Assembly (NCBI RefSeq): GCF_008728515.1
Contig: NC_044986.1
Coordinates: forward strand, 54,672,855-54,736,854
Length of the DNA stretch: 64,000 nt
Source: Papio anubis
Taxonomy: Eukaryota > Chordata > Mammalia > Primates > Cercopithecidae
Direction: 5' to 3'
Positions 1-10,290 of this stretch are shown here, one piece after another. Below the pieces are notes generated by a model. That model saw only the letters and a list, made by a program, of their open reading frames with translations. It was not told the origin of the DNA and did no database searches. Every line of letters begins with the position of its first letter. Position 1 is the first letter of the stretch. The translations under genes were made by a program, and so were the position numbers.

Positions 1-348
1 GTTGAAATGAAGGAAAAAATATTAAGGGCAGCCAGAGAGAAAGATCGGGTTACTCACAAAGGGAATCCCATTAGACTAACAGTGGCTCTTTCAGCAGAAA
101 CTCTACAAGTCAGAAGAGAGTGGGGGCCAGTATTCAACATTCTTAAAGAAAAGAATTTTCAACCCAGAATTTTATATCCAGCCAAACTAAGCTTCATAAG
201 TGAAGGAGAAATAAAATCCTTTACAGACAAACAAATGCTGAGAGATTTTGTCACCACCAGGCCTACCTTACAAGAGTTCCTGAAGGAAGCACTAAACATG
301 GAAAGGAACAACCGGTACCAGCCACTGCAAAAACATGCCAAATTGTAG
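1..348 (+). CDS. L1 ORF1p, C-terminal third (partial)
   Basis: This frame is open from the window edge to a TAG at 346-348 and gives about 115 residues. They match the end of L1 ORF1p: the C-terminal domain, with the conserved YPAKLSF stretch and the helix ending QPLQKHAKL. In intact L1, ORF1p is a trimeric RNA-binding chaperone of about 338 residues that coats L1 RNA in cytoplasmic particles. The coiled coil and most of the RRM domain lie outside the window. This visible part has no stop or frameshift, but the linked ORF2 is broken, so function is not expected. Confidence 0.85.
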   Translation, partial: VEMKEKILRAAREKDRVTHKGNPIRLTVALSAETLQVRREWGPVFNILKEKNFQPRILYPAKLSFISEGEIKSFTDKQMLRDFVTTRPTLQEFLKEALNMERNNRYQPLQKHAKL

Positions 349-403
349 ACCATTGATGCTAAGAAACTGCATCAACTAATGGGCAGAATAACCAGCTAAC
401 ATA

Positions 404-3400
404 ATGACAGGGTCAGGTTCACACATAAAAATATTAACCTTAAATGTAAATGGGCTAAATGCCCCAATTAAAAGACACAGAATAGTAAACTGGATAAAGA
501 GTCAAGACTCATCAGTGTGCTGTATTCATGAGACCCATCTCATGTTCAGAGACACACATAGGCTCAAAATAAAGGGATGGAGGAAGATCTACCAAGTAAA
601 TGGAAAACAAAAAAAAGCAGGGGTTGCAATCCTAGTCTCTAATAAAACAGACTTTAAACCAACAAGATCAAAAGAGATGAAGAAGGGCATTACGTAATGG
701 TAAAGGGATCAATTCAACAAGAAGAGCTAACTATCCTAAATATATATGCACCCAATACAGGAGCACCCAGATTCATAAAGCAAGTCCTTAGAGACCTACA
801 AAGAGACTTAGACTTCCACACAATAATAATGGGAGACTTTAACATCCCACTGTCAACATTAGACAGATCAACAAGACAGAAAGTTAACAAGGATATCCAG
901 GAATTGAACTCAGCTCTGCATCAAGTGGACCTAATAGACATCTACAGAACTCTCCACCCCAAATCAACAGAATATACATTGTTCTCAGCACCACATTGCA
1001 CTTATTCCAAAATTGACCACATAGTTGGAAGTAAAGCACTCCTCAGAAAATTAAAAGAACAGAAATTACAACAAACTGTATAAGAACAGAAATTTTTCTG
1101 TAAAAGAACAGAAATTATAACAAACTGTCTCTCAGACCACAGTGCAATCAAACTAGAACTCAGGATTAAGAAACTCAATCAAAACCTCTCAACTACATGG
1201 AAACTGAACATCCTGCTCCTGAATGACTACTGGGTTTGTAACGAAATGAAGGCAGAAATAAAGATGTTCTTTGAAACCAATGAGAACAAAGACACACATA
1301 CCAGAATCTCTGGGACACATTTAAATCAGTGTGTAGGGGAAATTTATAGCCCTAAATGCCCACAAGAGAAAGCAGGAAAAATCTAAAATTGACACCCTAA
1401 CAATTAAAAGAACTAGAGAAGCAAGAGCAAACACATTCAAAAGCTAGCAGAAGGCAAGAAATAACTAAGATCAGAGCAGAACTGAAGGAGATAGAAACAC
1501 AAAAAACCGTTCAAAAAATCAGTGAATCCAGGAGGTGTTTTCTTTGAAAAGATCAACAAAATTGATAGAGTTCTGGCAAGACTAATAAAGAAGAAAAGAG
1601 AGAAGAATCAAATAGATGCAAATAAAAATGATAAAGGGGATATCACCACCCATCCCACAGAAATACAAACTACCATCAGAGAATACTATAAATACCTCTA
1701 TGCAAATAACCTAGAAAATCTAGAAGAAATGGATAAATTCTTGGACACATACACTCTCCCAAGACTAAACCAGGAAGAAGTTGAATCCCTGAGTAGACCA
1801 ATAATAGGCTCTGAAATTGAGGCAATAATTAATAGCCTACCAACCAAAAAAAGTCCAGAACCAGATGGATTCACAGCCGAATTCTACCAGAGGTACGAGG
1901 AGGAGCTGGTACCATTCCTTCTGAAACTATTCCAATCAATAGAAAAAGAGGATATCCTCCCTAACTCATTTTATGAGGCCAGTATCATCCTGATACCAAA
2001 GGCTGGCAGAGACACAACAAAAAAAGAGAATTTTAGACCAATATTCCTGATGAACATCCATGCAAAAATCCTCAATAGAATATTGGCAAACCGAATGCAG
2101 CAGCACAACAAAAAGCTTATCCACCACAATCAAGTTGGCTTCATCCCTGGGATGCAAGGCTGGTTCAACATACACAAATTAATAAATGTAATCCAGCATA
2201 TAAACAGAACCGAAGACAAAAACCACATGATTATCTCAATAGATGCAGAAAAGGCCTTCAACAAAATCCAACAGCCCTTCATGCTAAAAACTCTCAATAA
2301 ACTTGGTATTGATGGGGTGTATCTCAGAATAATAAGAGCTATTTATGAGAAACCCACAGCCAGTATCATACTGAATGGACAAAAAGTGGAAGCATTCCCT
2401 TTGAAAACTGGCACAAGACAGGGATGTGCTCTCTCACCACTCTTATTCAACATAGTGTTGGAAGTTCTGGCCAGGGTAATCAGGCAGGAGAAGGAAATAA
2501 AGGGTATTCAGTTAGGAAAAGAGGAAATCAGATTGTCCCTGTTTGCAGATGATATATTTGTATATTAAAAAAAAAACCCCATTGTGTCAGCCCAAAAGCT
2601 CCTTAATCTGATAAAGCAACTTCAGCAAAGTCTCAGGATACAAAATCAATGTGCAAAAATCAAAAGCATTCCTACACAACAATAACAGACAAACAGCCAA
2701 ATCATGAGTGAACTCCCATTCATAATTGCTTCAAAGAGAATAAAATACCTTGAAATGCAACTTACAAGGGATGTGAAGGACCTCTTCAACAGAACTACAA
2801 ACTACTGCTCAGTGAAATAAAAGAGGACATAAACAAATGGAAGAACATTCCATGCTCATGGATAGGAAGAATCACTATTGTGAAAACGGCCATACTGCCC
2901 AAGATAATTTATAGATTCAATGCCATCCCCATCATGTTACCAACTTGACTTTCTTTACATAATTGGAAAAAACTATTTTAAAGTTCATATGGAGCCAAAA
3001 GAGAGCCTGCATTGCCAAGACAATCCTAAGCCAAAAGAACAAAGCTGGAGGCATCATGCTACCTGACTTCAAACTATACTATAAGGCTACAGTAACCAAA
3101 ACAGCATGGTACTGGTTACAAAACAGAGACAGAGACCAATGGAACAGAACAGAGCCCTTAGAAATAATATCACACATCTACAACCATCTGATCTTTGACA
3201 AACCTGACAAAAACAGGAAGTGGGGAAAAGATTCCCTATTTAATAAATGGTGCTGGGAAAACTGGCTAGCCATATGGAGAAAGCTGAAACTGGATCCCTT
3301 CCTTACACCTTATACAAAAATTAATTCAAGATGGCTTAGAGACTTAAATGTTAGACCTAAAACCATAAAAGCCCTAGAAGAAAACCTAGGCAATTCCATT

Positions 3401-4240
3401 CAGGCCATAGGCATGGGCAAAGACTTCATGACTAAAACAAAAGCCAAAATTGACAAATGGGATCTAATCAAAGAGCTTCTGCACAGCAAAAGAAACTACT
3501 ATCAGAGTGAATAGGCAACCTACAGAATGGGAGAAAATTTTTACAATCTACCCATTTGACAAAGGCCTGATATCCAGAATCTACAAAGAACTTAAACGAA
3601 TTTACAAGAAAAACCCCATCAAAAAGGGGGCAAAGGATATGAACAGACACTTCTCAAAAGAAGACATTTATGCAGCTAACAGACCCATGAAAAAATGCTC
3701 ATCATCACTGGCCATCAGAGAAATGCAAATCAAAACCACAATGAGATACCATCTCACACTAGTTAGAATGGTGATCATTAAAAAGTCAGGAAACAACAGG
3801 TGCTGGAGAGGATGTGGAGAAATAGGAACACTTTTACACTGTTGCTGGGACTGTAAACTAGTTCAACCATTGTGGAAGACAGTGTGGTGATTCCTCAAGG
3901 ATCTAGAACTAGAAATACCATTTAACCTAGCCATCCAATTACTGGGTTCATACCCAAAGGATTATGAATCATGCTGCTATAAAGACACATGCACACATAT
4001 GTTTATTGCGGCACTATTCAAAGTAGCAAAGACTTGGAACCAACCCATATGTCTATCAATGATAGACTGGATTAAGAAAATGTGGCACATATATACCATG
4101 GGATACTATGCAGCCACAAAAAAGGATGAGTTCATATCCTTTGTAGGACATGGATGAAGCTGGAAACCATCATTCTGAGCAAACTATCGCAAGGACAGAA
4201 AACCAAACACCACATGTTCTCACTCATAGGTGGGAACTGA
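404..4240 (+). pseudogene. L1 ORF2 (endonuclease / reverse transcriptase), broken
   Basis: The ATG at 404 begins the usual ORF2 N-terminus, and the last codon and TGA fall at 4238-4240. Surviving pieces in different frames are 404-697 (endonuclease start, with the LNVNGLN motif and the ETHL glutamate), 697-1083 (MGDFN motif), 1522-2568 (linker and reverse transcriptase), 2963-3514 and 3507-3890 (thumb and C-terminal cysteine region, CWRGCGEIGTLLHCCWDC). The SDHSA endonuclease motif survives near 1131 in a shifted frame. The reverse transcriptase frame keeps FADD near 2542 but hits a stop about five codons later at an A-run (2566-2577). An insertion of about 20 bases that repeats local sequence near 1083-1110 is one of the frame breaks. 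Intact ORF2p has about 1275 residues and performs target-primed reverse transcription. Confidence 0.93.
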
Positions 4241-4454
4241 ACAATGAGAACACTTGGACACAGGGTGGGGACCATCACACACCAGGGCCTGTTGTGGGGT
4301 TGCGGTAGAGGGGAGGGATAGCATTAGGAGATATACCTAATGTATATGAAGAGTTAATGGGTACAGTTCACCAACATGGCCCATGTATACATATGTAACA
4401 AATCTGCACATTGTACACATGTACCCTAGAACTTATAGTATAATTAAAAAAAAA

Positions 4455-4859
4455 CTTAGGGAACAAAAATAGTAATTTTAGAATTCCTAACTGAATACCC
4501 TATGAGAAATAATTTCATCCACAGAGCTTATATGCAGTGCCTTTTGCCTTTAGTCTTACCTACTCCACTTATTTGTAAGGATACTCAGGTCAGCATCTTT
4601 CCGATTCCATCAGTGAGTGTATTTTATACTTTTGCTAGATTCTTTCACCACAGCCTGCATTCCATCTTGTATTCGCCAACCTCTGAAATGATTTTTTACA
4701 GTTTGTATATATTAAGGTTAGCTCTGTATTTTGAGTTTTGAAATTTACAATGCCACGTATCCCCCATTAGAATTTCAAACAGAATACTTTCATATCCTAA
4801 AAATCCAATGTGCTATATTTATTCAACCCTCACCCCTTCTCAAACCCCGGCAATGATTG
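4455..4859. other. Non-repetitive stretch
   Basis: This AT-rich segment follows the L1 tail. I recognise no repeat, exon or regulatory motif in it. A small frame at 4502-4741 has no recognisable protein character and I regard it as chance. Confidence 0.5.
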
Positions 4860-5061
4860 ACTTATTTACTGTTACTGTAGGTTTGCCTTTTTCAGAATGT
4901 CATACAAACATCATATGGTATATAGCCTTTTTCCTTGGCTCAACATCTATTTATATGTATGCATGTAAGAGTCATCTCTGTTGTCGTTTTTTGGGGGAGG
5001 GGACGGGACAGGGTCATGCTTTGTCACGTAGGCCCTTGTTTTTGTTTTAGTTTACTTTGGG

Positions 5062-5095
5062 GTGTGTGTGTGTGCACGCGCGCGTGTGCGCGTGT
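5062..5095. repeat. Alternating purine-pyrimidine tract (GT)n/(CG)n
   Basis: Thirty-four bases alternate purine and pyrimidine without a break, first as GT steps and then as CACGCGCGCG and GTGTGCGCGTGT steps. The tract sits at the poly-T side of the AluJ that follows, a common birthplace of microsatellites. CG/TG alternation of this type is the classic Z-DNA-prone composition. Confidence 0.9.
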
Positions 5096-5376
5096 CAGGG
5101 TCTGCCTCTGTCACCCAGGTTGGAGTGCAGTGGTGCGATCATGCCTCACTGCAGCCTCAACTTCCTGGGCTCAGGTGATTTTCCCACTTCAGCCTTCTGA
5201 GTAGCTGGGACCACAGGCACGTGCTACCACACCTGGCCAACTTTTATATTTTTTGCGGAGACAGGGTTTTGCCATGTTACTCAGGCTGGTCTCAAACTCC
5301 TTGGCTCAAGCAGTCTGCCCATCTTGGCCTCCCAAAGTCCTGGGACCATAGGTGTGAGCCACTGACCTTAGGCAGT
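5096..5376 (-). mobile_element. AluJ, antisense
   Basis: Both Alu arms are present in reverse complement: the right-arm text (GTCACCCAGGTTGGAGTGCA near 5110-5130) is followed by the middle linker and the left arm, which ends near GTGAGCCACTGACC. Many substitutions against the young Alus point to the old AluJ class. It lies inside the old antisense L1M. Confidence 0.88.
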
Positions 5377-5910
5377 TTTTTTTTCTTTCTATGAATAGTA
5401 TTCTATTATATGGATGACAACAATTCGTTTATACACTCACCTATTGAGATTGCATCCAACTCTTGACCAGTATAAGAAAGACTTCTATAAACATTCTCAT
5501 GCAGGTGTTTATGTTGACATAAAATTTCAAATGAATTGAGTAGATATTTAGGAGCACGATTGCTATATTACATCATAGAGACTGTGTTTAGCTTCTTAAG
5601 ACACTGCCAAACTGTATTCCAGAGTTTGGAATGGTATACAGCTTCTGCATTCACTGCAACAATGAATTGAGAGTTCCTGTTTCTCTGCGTCCTAGTCAAC
5701 ATTTGGTCTTGTCAGTTTTAAAAATTTTAGCCATTTTAATATATGTCTAGTAGTATGTCATTTTAATTTGTATTTCCTTAATGACATAATGATGTTGAGC
5801 ATCTTTTCATATGCTTATTTGTCATCTATATATCTTCTTTGGTGAGGAGTCTGTTCAGATTTTTTTTTTTTTGCGCCCTTTTTTTTGTTGTTGTTGAATT
5901 TTGAGAATTC

Positions 5911-6206
5911 TTTTTTTTTTTTTTTTTTTTTTGAGATGGAGTCTCACTCTGTTGTCCAGGCTGGAGTGCAATGGCGTGATCTTGGCTCACTGCAACCTCT
6001 GCCTCCAGGGTTCAAGCGATTCTCCTGTCTCAGCCTCCTGAGTAGCTGGGATTACAGATGAGCATCACTGTACCCAGCTAATTTTTTTATATTTTTAGTA
6101 GAGATGGATTTTTACCATGTTGGCCAGGCTGGTCTTGAACTCCTGACCCCATGTTATCGACCTGCCTCAGCCTCCCAACGTGCTGGGATTACACCGCGCC
6201 CAGCTC
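5911..6206 (-). mobile_element. AluS-like, antisense
   Basis: A poly-T run of about 22 bases (5911-5932) leads into GAGATGGAGTCTCACTCTGT and a full two-arm Alu in reverse complement. The flanks are TTTTGAGAATTC before the poly-T and TTTTAAGAATTC after the body (about 6209-6220), an imperfect target duplication. The right-hand duplication was later reused as the target of the next Alu. Confidence 0.9.
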
Positions 6207-6225
6207 AGTTTTAAGAATTCTTTGT

Positions 6226-6505
6226 GGCCAGGCGCGGTGGCTCATGCCTGTAATCCCAGCACGTTGGGAGGTGAAGGCAGGTGGATCACGAGATTAGAAG
6301 TTCAAGACCAGCCTGGCCAAGATGGTGAAACCCCATCTCTACTAAAAATACAAATAATTAGCTGGGCGTGGTGGCACGTTCCTGTAGTCCCAGCTGAGGC
6401 TAAGGCAGAGAATTGCTTAAACCTGGAGGGGTGGAGGTTGCAGTGAGCTGAGACGTGCCACTGCACTCCAGCCTGGGCAACAGAGCAAGACTCCGTCTCA
6501 AAAAA
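6226..6505 (+). mobile_element. AluS-like, sense
   Basis: The body starts GGCCAGGCGCGGTGGCTCAT and ends with the A tail near 6505. A perfect 13-bp target duplication, AAGAATTCTTTGT, is visible at 6213-6225 and 6506-6518. The pol III A- and B-box region is present in the left arm, with the usual CpG decay. It forms a head-to-head pair with the preceding antisense Alu. Confidence 0.93.
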
Positions 6506-6530
6506 AAGAATTCTTTGTATATTTTATTTA

Positions 6531-6824
6531 GTTTCAACACAGGGTGTTGCTCTGTCACCTTGACTGGGGTGCAGTGGCATGATCATGGCTCAAAGCAGCC
6601 TCAAAATCCTGGGCTCAAGTAATCCTTCACCTCAGCCTCCCGAGTAGCTGGGACTACAGGCAGTGCCACCATACCCTACTAATTTTTTATTTAAAACTTT
6701 TTTTTGTAGAGGTGGGGTTTTGCTATGTTGACCAGGCTGGTCTCAAACTTCTGACCTCAAGCAGTCCTTCCACCTCAGTCTCCTAAAGTGCTAGGGCTAC
6801 AGGCATGAGTCTCCATGCCCCGCT
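6531..6824 (-). mobile_element. AluJ-like, antisense
   Basis: A diverged two-arm Alu in reverse complement, from GGGTGTTGCTCTGTCACC to GCATGAGTCTCCATGCCCCG. The level of substitution fits AluJ. Its poly-T has decayed to a TTTATTTAGTTT tract. It interrupts the same old L1M, which resumes at about 6826. Confidence 0.88.
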
Positions 6825-7345
6825 TTATATTTTATATACAACTTCTTTATCAGTTGTGTTTTCTAAGTATTTTCTCCCAATCTTTGGTTTGTCTTTTCGT
6901 TCTCTTAATAGTGTCTTTCGCAGAGTAGAGTTTTAAATTTTATTAAGTCTAATTTATCTATCTTCTTTCATAAATAATGTTTTTGGTGTTGTATCTAAAA
7001 ACTCATCACTAAACCCAAGGTCGTGTAGATTTTCTCCTGTGTCTTCATCTAGAAATTTTATTGTTTTGCATTTTACACCTAGGTTTGTGATTCATTTTGC
7101 ATTAATTGTTCGTAAAATACAAGGTCCAAGTCTAGGTTCATTTAATTTTCTTTTTGGTGTATGAATATCCAATTATTCTAGCATCATTTGTTGAAAAGAC
7201 TATGCTTTTTTCATTGAATTGCCTTTGTGCTTTTTAATACATCAGCTGACTGCATTGCGTGGGTTGATTTCTGGGGTCTCTGCCCTGTTGCATTGACCAG
7301 TGCATCTATTCTTTTTGCCAATTCTACAGTTTGGATGGAGTTTGA

Positions 7346-7845
7346 TTTTAATTGGTATTAATTTTTATTTGGGGTTTGAGAAAGAGGTCCTCATTCAATT
7401 TTATGACAGTGCTTGTGTATTTGAGTGTTTTTAAGATATTAGACATTTTATCTCTTTAATCTTGTCATCAGCTTTTAACATTCCACATCCTGTTTGTTTT
7501 AAAGTAACATTGAGAATGCATGTCTCTGGTCTTTCTTCACATCTCAGTACTAGTAAATACAGTCTCTTTCTGACATATGATATACTTGTTTGCTTTTTAT
7601 CTGTTCCCCAGATCCTTCACTATTTCATAAAAGTTCACAAAAACAGGGCTTTTAAAATTTGTTTTTCACTACTGTATCCCCTTCACCTAGGACATGCCTG
7701 GCATCTGGTAAGATCTCAATGAAGTAATGTAAACTAGATTAATGAAATATGAGGTCTCACATTTATAATATCTTTGAACAATGGAGTTTGTACAAAGGTG
7801 AATTTGCTAAATGGCTGAACTTTATACCTTTAAGCTGCAGAACGT
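7346..7845. other. AT-rich stretch without recognised feature
   Basis: I see no gene or clear repeat here. It may include further eroded L1M sequence linking the fragments on either side, but I cannot show this by eye. The 86-residue frame at 7462-7722 has no recognisable domain. Confidence 0.45.
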
Positions 7846-8270
7846 TTATTATTTATTTTTAAATTGACTAATAAAATTTGATATATTTATGGTATATACA
7901 ACATGATGTTTTGATATATGTAAATATTGTGGAATAGCTCAAGCGAGTTAATTAAGATATCCTTACCTCACATACTTAATTTTTGTGTGTGTGGTGAACA
8001 CATTTAAAATCTACTTTCTTCTCAGCAGTTTTCAAGTATACACTACATTGTTATTAACTGTAGTCACAATGTGTACTGGAGATCTCTTGAACTTACTTTT
8101 CTTGTCTGTGTGAAATTTTGTATCCTTTGACCAACATCTTCCTAATTCCACACCTCTCCTTCCCACCCAGCCCCTGGTAACCATCATTCTACTATTTGTT
8201 TCTATGAGTTTGACTTTTTTAGATTTTGCATGTAAGTGAGATCATGCATAATTTCTCTTTCTCTGACCTT
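7846..8270 (-). mobile_element. L1MA/L1MB-like 3' end, antisense
   Basis: The plus strand reads as the reverse complement of an old L1 3' region. Recognisable stretches include ACATGATGTTTTGATATATG (7900-7919) and TTAACTGTAGTCACAATGTG near 8054, followed by TATCCTTTGACCAACATCTT (8120-8139) and CCCCTGGTAACCATCATTCT (8171-8190). These are strongly typical of L1MA/L1MB 3' ends. No coding content. Confidence 0.82.
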
Positions 8271-8339
8271 AGGACTTTTATAATTGCACAAATCTGTAGT
8301 TGATATTTTTAAACCGTAATTACATTTTATTCTTATTTT

Positions 8340-8618
8340 ATTTATTTATTTATTTATTGAGATGGAGTCTTGCACTGTCACCCAGGCTGGAGTGCAGTGG
8401 CGCGATCTTGACTCACTGCAAGCTTCGCCTCCTGGGTTCAGGCCATTCTCCTGCCTTAGCCTCCCGAGTAGCTGGGACTACAGGTGCCCACCACCACACC
8501 TGGCTAGTTTTTTGTACTTTTAGAAGAGATGGGGTTTCACCGTGTTAGCCAGGATGGTTTTGACCTCCTGACCTCGTGATCTACCCGCCTTGGCCTCCCA
8601 AAGTGCTGGGATTACAGG
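8340..8618 (-). mobile_element. Alu (S/Y type), antisense, head truncated
   Basis: The poly-T side is a TTTA repeat (8338-8359) leading to GAGATGGAGTCTTGCACTGT. The body ends at CTGGGATTACAGG, so about 25 bases of the left-arm head are missing. A 13-bp target duplication TTATTCTTATTTT is visible at 8327-8339 and 8619-8631, which proves that the truncation happened at insertion. Confidence 0.92.
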
Positions 8619-8751
8619 TTATTCTTATTTTTTAAACACACTGTAGTGAACTTGTTTGTGCTATCTCATGTAGTATTTTGACCAGAAATAAGGAAATTGA
8701 GTGAAAATCCTGTTTCTGAAACTAGCCAAGTGATCTTAGAAAGTTACAATT

Positions 8752-8807
8752 TCTCACCACCAATCTAGTGTTCTAGGTCTCAGTTGAACACTAGATTGGT
8801 GGTGAGA
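8752..8807. repeat. Perfect 22-bp inverted repeat with 12-base loop
   Basis: The left arm (8752-8773, TCTCACCACC... to ...AGTGTTC) and the right arm (8786-8807) are exact reverse complements over all 22 positions. The loop (8774-8785) is TAGGTCTCAGTT. The surrounding sequence is non-repetitive. A perfect, isolated hairpin of this size without transposon ends fits a template-switch mutation better than a MITE. Confidence 0.95.
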
Positions 8808-8809
8808 TA

Positions 8810-9130
8810 TCTTCAGATCTCAACAGTCTCTAAAATTCTGATGATATTGACCTCATTCCTCGTGATGTTTTTAAAACAGGGCTTTCCTCACAATGATACT
8901 AAAGTATGTAGAACATTCCATGTAGGAATGGGCTTTCAGATAGATATATAATATCTTAGTTATTATTTTAAAGAAATTTTTATTCATCTGTCTTTGTTGC
9001 TAAGTGTTCCTGTGTCTGTTTTTTCTACAGAATTGTAGTTTTATTCTTTTGTCTTTCCCATTAAATTGACCCCCATAGGGCTTGTTCATCTCTATAATCT
9101 GTTAGTAGACTCTCTCAATAAATGTATGAC
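8810..9130. other. Non-repetitive stretch
   Basis: I recognise no exon, repeat family or regulatory element between the hairpin and the MLT1-type LTR. Confidence 0.5.
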
Positions 9131-9138
9131 AGACGTAG

Positions 9139-9625
9139 TGGTGGAGAGAAGACAGACCTCCCAGAGATGTCCGTATTCAAATCTCTGGAACTTCTGACTA
9201 TGTTACCATGGCAAGGGGAATTAGGTTGCAGATGGCTTTAAGGTTACCAATCAGCTGACCTTAAACAGGATATCCTGGGTTATCCAGGTGGGCCTAATGC
9301 AATCACAATGGCAATAAGTGAAAGAGGGAGGCAAAGGAGTTAGAGTCAGAGGAATTCAGTGTGAGAACATTTTGATTGGAATTGTTGGGATTCAAGATGG
9401 AAGGAAGCTGCAAGGAATATCGGCAGCCTCTAGAAGCTCAGAAAGTCAAGGAGACAAATTATCCTCTAGAGTTTCCAGTAGGATTGCAGTCCATCAACAC
9501 CTGGATTTTAACCCAGTGAGATCCATTTTGGACTTCTGACCTCTAAAACTATAAGACAATAAATTTGTGCTGTTTTAAGCTGTTAAGTTTGTATTATTTT
9601 GTTATAGCAGCAATAGGAAAGGAAT
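9139..9625 (+). mobile_element. MaLR LTR, MLT1-type, sense
   Basis: The order of blocks fits an MLT1-type solo LTR: a CCCAGAGATGTCC head, CTTAAACAGGATATCCTGGG (9262-9281) and GGTGGGCCTAATGCAATCAC in the middle, CTCTAGAAGC, GACTTCTGACCTCTAAAACT (9531-9550), then the polyadenylation-signal region AGACAATAAATTTGTGCTG and a tail ending in TTATAGCAGCAATAGGAAAG. Related copies lie at 13314-13452 (sense, partial) and 43786-44243 (antisense). The subfamily is uncertain. No internal retroviral sequence is present. Confidence 0.78.
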
Positions 9626-9688
9626 ACAGATGTTTAGTGCAAGGAGCACCATGAAATGTTTATAAAATATATAAAGACAAATTTTTTT

Positions 9689-9707
9689 GGGGGGGGCTAG
9701 ACCCCCC
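9689..9707. repeat. G-run/C-run hairpin
   Basis: Eight G (9689-9696), CTAGA, then six C (9702-9707) form a short GC hairpin set between T-rich flanks. It may be a sequencing or assembly trouble spot. No function is evident. Confidence 0.8.
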
Positions 9708-10179
9708 TTCTTTTTTAGCTTTTTCTTTAATGAACATCAAGCAGATTTTAATGTTCATTTTGTGGGCTACCACTTCTTTGTCATTTTCAAGGGTAGCTTT
9801 TTGGAACTTTTGTCAGTAGAGTACAAAAATTTTAAAAAGATCAATCTACTGGGTCTGGATAGGAAAGAGTTCATGTGTAAAAGAGTTTTAACTTCTTGGT
9901 TACCTACAGTGTTTGAGGGGAATGGTGACTTATAGAACTAAAAACGTTGAATAACTTATGTTTCAATTTATACTGTTTGGATCATGTAGAACAAGAATTT
10001 TATTTAATGTTTTTATTATGTTTATTTAAATATTAAAAATGAATTACATTTTCTCAAGGTTATTTAAAATGAACTGATGCTTTATTGGGTGATAGGTGGA
10101 AGGCAGGAATTGATTGAATTCATACCTGTTAATCCCATATTAAATTCTTAAGGATTTAGGAAGATCTGTAGTGGTTGTA

Positions 10180-10290
10180 CTAATTCTACAGTTAAGGAAA
10201 GCTGAGGGTCAGAGAAGACAACTTTAAGTGATGAGCTCAAATTAGCGTATCTGTTTTATTGTTGAACTGTGAGCAGAACTTAGTTTCTGA
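10180..10290 (-). mobile_element. Decayed MIR, antisense (probable)
   Basis: The text around TAAGGAAAGCTGAGGGTCAGAGAAG and the following GATGAGCTCAAATTAGC resembles the reverse complement of the MIR core (GAGGAAACTGAGGCACAGAG and the region after it). It is highly diverged and the limits are approximate. Confidence 0.5.

Larger units (their letters stand above)
1..4454 (+). mobile_element. LINE-1, L1PA lineage, 5' end outside window
   Basis: The sequence runs in order through the end of L1 ORF1 (to 348), the short inter-ORF spacer (349-403), the whole length of ORF2 (404-4240) and a 3' UTR that ends in a short A-rich tail near 4443-4454. The primate L1 3' end is recognisable from the run of text ending in TGTACCCTAGAACTTATAGT. 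The 3' UTR and ORF2 resemble mid-age L1PA copies; a precise subfamily needs alignment to consensus. ORF2 carries several stops and frameshifts, so the copy is dead. The element must continue to the left of base 1, because the sequence at 1 corresponds to about two thirds of the way through ORF1 (compare 57774 in the other L1PA of this window). No target duplication can be checked from one side. Confidence 0.95.
4860..7345 (-). mobile_element. Old L1M fragment, antisense, split by four Alus
   Basis: Outside the Alus this stretch reads as the reverse complement of the 3' part of an old L1 ORF2. Recognisable blocks lie at about 4860-5045, 5385-5880 (including text equivalent to the region before GATGTTGAGCATCTTTTCAT, 5791-5810) and 6830-7345. 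Reading along the plus strand moves from the L1 3' side towards its 5' side, as expected for an antisense copy. Divergence from the young L1PA copies in this window is high, which fits a mammalian-wide L1M rather than a primate L1PA. The exact subfamily and outer limits are uncertain. Confidence 0.75.
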
